This document shows positions 20,565 through 23,192 of a stretch of 23,192 nucleotides of DNA, in pieces. Below the pieces are notes generated by a model that was given only the letters and a program-made list of their open reading frames with translations, did no database searches and had not been told where the DNA came from. Every line of letters starts with the position of its first letter. Position 1 is the first letter of the stretch. The DNA is taken from NCBI GenBank assembly GCA_049999725.1, contig JBNGIS010007960.1, forward strand, positions 1 to 23,192, given 5' to 3'. Both the position numbers and the translations under genes were made by a program. This DNA is from Haplomitrium mnioides (Eukaryota > Marchantiophyta > Haplomitriopsida > Calobryales).

Positions 20565-21101
20565 CTAGTCCACAAATTCTCTGCAGATTCCCCCAAAGAT
20601 CCCAAGTGACCCTCCGAGTGCCACATCATCCAAGTCCCCGCCGTCCGACGCCACCCCGCAAGGGGGTAGGCGGACCGTCGCGCTAACCTCCTCTTCCAAA
20701 GTTGACCTACTTGTGGCCCAAGGCCCGACGAGCTTCCACTTGTCGCATGTCCTCTGACTTGCTCGAGGCTCCCGAATTCGCCACGTCATCCAAAGAGTGC
20801 CGCCTGACGTCGCACCGCAAAGGGGTAGGTGGACCGTCAGGCTGATTTTCTTCCGAGGTTGACACATGGAAATCCCTCCGAGCTTCTCAGGGTGCCATGT
20901 CATCCGAAGGCCGCCATCCGACGCTACCCCGCAAAGAGGTAGGTGGACCGTCGAGCTGACCTTCTTCCAAGGTTGACCCGTTGACTTCCTTCTTATTCGT
21001 CCATGTTTCCGTAAACTTCCGTGGACTCCTTGCGCTCGCCACGTCATCCGAAGAACCCCTCCTTGCCGAGTAAGAACTGTGCCGATGTCGCTGTTCATCA
21101 T
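20565..21101 (-). repeat. 114-bp sub-repeats of the 5' LTR, open in the sense frame
   Basis: The block with GTAGG.GGACCGTC recurs three times. CACGTCATCC-type sites start at 20622 (CACATCATCC), 20782 (CACGTCATCC), 20896 (CATGTCATCC) and 21040 (CACGTCATCC), spaced 160, 114 and 144 bp. Two sites have lost the CG by transition, while all four are intact in the 3' LTR. A 178-codon minus-strand frame crosses all repeats, with peptide copies containing VHLPLCGVASDGG, VHLPLCGATSGG and VRLPPCGVASDGG. Coding is unproven. Confidence 0.65.
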
Positions 21102-22532
21102 CCCTTCGAGATAAGAACAATACGTGTGGCTGAAACTCCCTTCATTAAGTTTTCAAAACGCTTGATGTAGGAACTACAAGGCCCCTTTGAACCATTCACC
21201 CATTTGTCAAACTTTCAGATGTCACGACCGTACCCCGTCAAACTTTCTTACTTGATCTTGCTAAATCTACAAAGGATCATCCTTTTGGCGTCGCTTGCTC
21301 CTCCACCGGTCGGATCTGCGCTAAGTCGTTTTTCCGGCCGACTCCATCTGGCTCCCCGGTTCTTCAATAAATCACCTTTTCGGTGCATCCTTCTTCTCTC
21401 CCAATTGGCTCGGTGACATATCGCCCTTCTGGCTCATCCTTCTTCCCATTGGACGGTTCGCAATGGATCACCATTTCAACACTGATGTTCTTCGTCTGAC
21501 CGGATTGGTGATTTGTCTCCCTTTCGGATCTCCTCTGCTTTTCCTCCAATCGGATCCCCGCTAAGTCACCCCTTAGGCTTCCAGTCGGATCGTCAAAAGA
21601 TCACCTCTTTGGCACTCGTCGGTTGTCCTTTGACCGGATCGTCGATAGATCACCTCTTCGGCACTCACCGGTTCTCCTTTGACCGGACCCGCGACAAGTC
21701 ACCATTTCAAGTGATTCCTCCTTGCTCTTCGGTTGGACCTCTCAACGGAACCTTGTTAAGCGGGCCTCCCACATCGGAAGACAGATCGGAACCCACTTAA
21801 CCGGGTTCCCCACTTAGATAGGTTAAACCTTGTGAGGTTTTGCGGGTTCCACACTCCCCGTGAAGGTCCTCGGGCTCCCTAGAGCTGCCATGTCATGCGT
21901 GGAATCCTGCAAAGTGCTCCGGAGATGCCACGTTTCCGTGGAATCTTGCGGGGCCTTTAGAGAACTCCACGTTTCCTCTAGGATCCACGGATTCAAAGGA
22001 AAATGTCGATCAGCCCTTGCAGAGCGCGCTCCTTGTGGGATCGAGGCGTCCTCCTTCCCTGGCCTAGCTTGCCCTTGCGACAATCTGGACTCCTCTTTTC
22101 TTCCATGATCCTTGCTTCCTTATGCGTGGTAGGCTGCAAGCAATGTCTGCGGCCTCTCTCTATCCTCAAAGTGCCTTCAAAGTGCTACATTGTAGACCCG
22201 TTCTCCCCCTGCGATTGCTTCGCCTTAGGCAAGTGTTCCCCTCCCTCTCACTTAGCCTTGATCCCCGCATCCCTGTGAGGCCTACGGGTTCTCACTTGCC
22301 CAATACGGATTCTGTAGTGGTACCCCTCCCCTGGCTAGCGATCACTGCCTCCTTTTCTCTCTTCCGCCATGATCCCATTTTCCTCCAAGGATTCATACGC
22401 CCTGCACTTACTACCTGATTGAGATCAATCCGCTGCTCTCAAGGTGCCTTCACACTTGCAAAGGGGATATTGTGCCAATGCTGCTTCTGATTTCTTGAAT
22501 TTTGCCTTATTGCCCTAATTCAGTGCTTGACA

Positions 22533-22537
22533 ACAAA
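22533..22537. repeat. Target-site duplication ACAAA, right copy (outer element)
   Basis: It is identical to 394-398 and directly follows the LTR end TTGACA. Confidence 0.93.
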
Positions 22538-23192
22538 TATCCATGTTCATAGCAGAAGTAGGAGATGAAGTTTCCATTTGTTGTACAAATATTCATGTTC
22601 AAAGGAGAACTTGAAGATGAGATTTCCATTTCTTGTACAAATATCCATGTTTAAAGCAAAAGTTAGAGATGCGATTTCTATTCGTTCACAAATATCCATA
22701 TTTAAAGCAAAAGTTAGAGATGAGATTTCCATTTGTTGTACAAATATTCATGTTCAAAGGAGAAGTTATAGATAAGATTTCAATTTGGTATACAAATATT
22801 GTTGTTTAAAGCAAAAGGTATAGATGCGATTTCCATTTGTTTTACAAATACCTATGTTTAAAGCAGAAGTTAAAGATGAGATTTTCATTTGTTGTACAAA
22901 TATCCATGTTCAAAGCAGAAGTTAGAGATGAGATTTTTATTTGCTATACAAATATCCATGTTTAAAGCACAAGTTAGAGATGAGATTTCCATTTGTTGTA
23001 CAAATATCCATGTTCAAAGAGGATATTCGAGATGAGACTTCCATTTGTTGAACAAATATTCATGTTCAAAGCAGAAGTTAGAGATGATATTTCTTTTTGT
23101 TGCACAAATATCCATGTTTAAAGCAAAAGTTAGAGATGCACTTTCCATTTGTGTTACAAATATCCATGTCTAAAGCAAATATTAGAGATGCG
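22533..23192. repeat. 52-bp tandem repeat array, right arm
   Basis: About 12.7 copies of the monomer seen at 1-398 continue to the window end. Four successive monomers starting at 22711 carry the same private variants, in the same order, as the first four monomers of the window (GATAAGATTTCAATTTGGTA, then AAGGTATAGATGCGATTTCC, then GAGATTTTCATTTGTTGTA). This suggests a higher-order repeat. I see no gene in it. Confidence 0.93.

Larger units (their letters stand above)
399..22532 (-). mobile_element. Outer Ty3/gypsy LTR retrotransposon, Athila/Tat-like, with two nested insertions
   Basis: Two direct LTRs of about 3.6 kb bound the element, each with TGTC...GACA termini, and ACAAA duplications flank it. 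Coding order on the minus strand is gag (zinc knuckles), protease, RT, RNase H, integrase, which is the Ty3/gypsy order. The RT signature FIDDFVVYG, the downstream GIEVDQEKI motif, the lack of a chromodomain and the very long LTRs suggest the non-chromoviral OTA (Athila/Tat) branch. No env-like frame follows integrase. A solo LTR (13081-17208) and a chromovirus (7134-12073) interrupt it; without them and their duplications it would be about 13 kb with an internal region of about 5.9 kb. Every coding domain has stops or frameshifts, so it is a dead copy. Lineage assignment is inference from motifs; element identity is secure. Confidence 0.92.
18924..22532 (-). repeat. 5' LTR of the outer element (3,609 bp)
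   Basis: On the plus strand it begins TGTCACTCCTC and ends GTGCTTGACA, and it is the partner of 399-3949. It contains an additional 49-bp unit (GATCACCTCTT... at about 21599 and 21648) that the 3' LTR lacks, explaining most of the 58-bp length difference. A TTATAA at 19074-19079 is kept in both LTRs. The sense strand has a 178-codon open frame at 20565-21101 over the 114-bp sub-repeats; I do not call it a gene. Confidence 0.93.

Overview
This is repetitive plant nuclear DNA. I see no host gene, no rRNA or tRNA gene, no CRISPR array and nothing prokaryotic. The plant origin is inferred from the retroelement types: a Ty3/gypsy chromovirus with an initiator-tRNA-Met-like primer-binding site, and a non-chromoviral Ty3/gypsy element with giant LTRs whose RT and integrase motifs resemble the Athila/Tat (OTA) branch. 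I cannot name the species. The giant LTRs and heavy nesting suit a large, retrotransposon-rich seed-plant genome.

The layout is nested. The host DNA is a tandem array of a 52-bp monomer, seen at 1-398 and again at 22533-23192. One LTR retrotransposon on the minus strand (399-22532) interrupts it. Its ends are TG...CA, it is flanked by the perfect 5-bp duplication ACAAA, and the monomer phase continues across it. Its 5' LTR is the right-hand one (18924-22532, 3.6 kb) and its 3' LTR the left-hand one (399-3949, 3.55 kb). Read right to left, it carries a candidate PBS, gag with three zinc knuckles, protease, RT-RNase H, integrase and a polypurine tract. All coding parts hold stops and frameshifts.

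Two later insertions split this host element. (1) A solo LTR of 4,128 bp at 13081-17208 lies in the opposite (+) orientation inside gag. It has a perfect GGTCG duplication and is a diverged relative of the host element's own LTR. (2) A compact chromovirus of 4.94 kb at 7134-12073 (minus strand, 390-bp LTRs) lies between the host protease and RT. It carries gag, protease, RT, RNase H, integrase and a C-terminal chromodomain. With both insertions and their extra duplications removed, the outer element would be about 13 kb.

By-eye comparison gives about 8-9% difference between the outer LTRs (over about 390 bp) and about 5% between the chromovirus LTRs, which agrees with the nesting order. Most differences are C/T or G/A, as expected of methylated, silenced DNA. 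No element looks capable of autonomous movement. Points of most interest are the exactly dated nest, a higher-order pattern in the 52-bp array, repeated TGACGTGG-type sites in the giant LTRs, and a 114-bp (38-codon) sub-repeat that stays open in the sense direction in all three giant LTRs.
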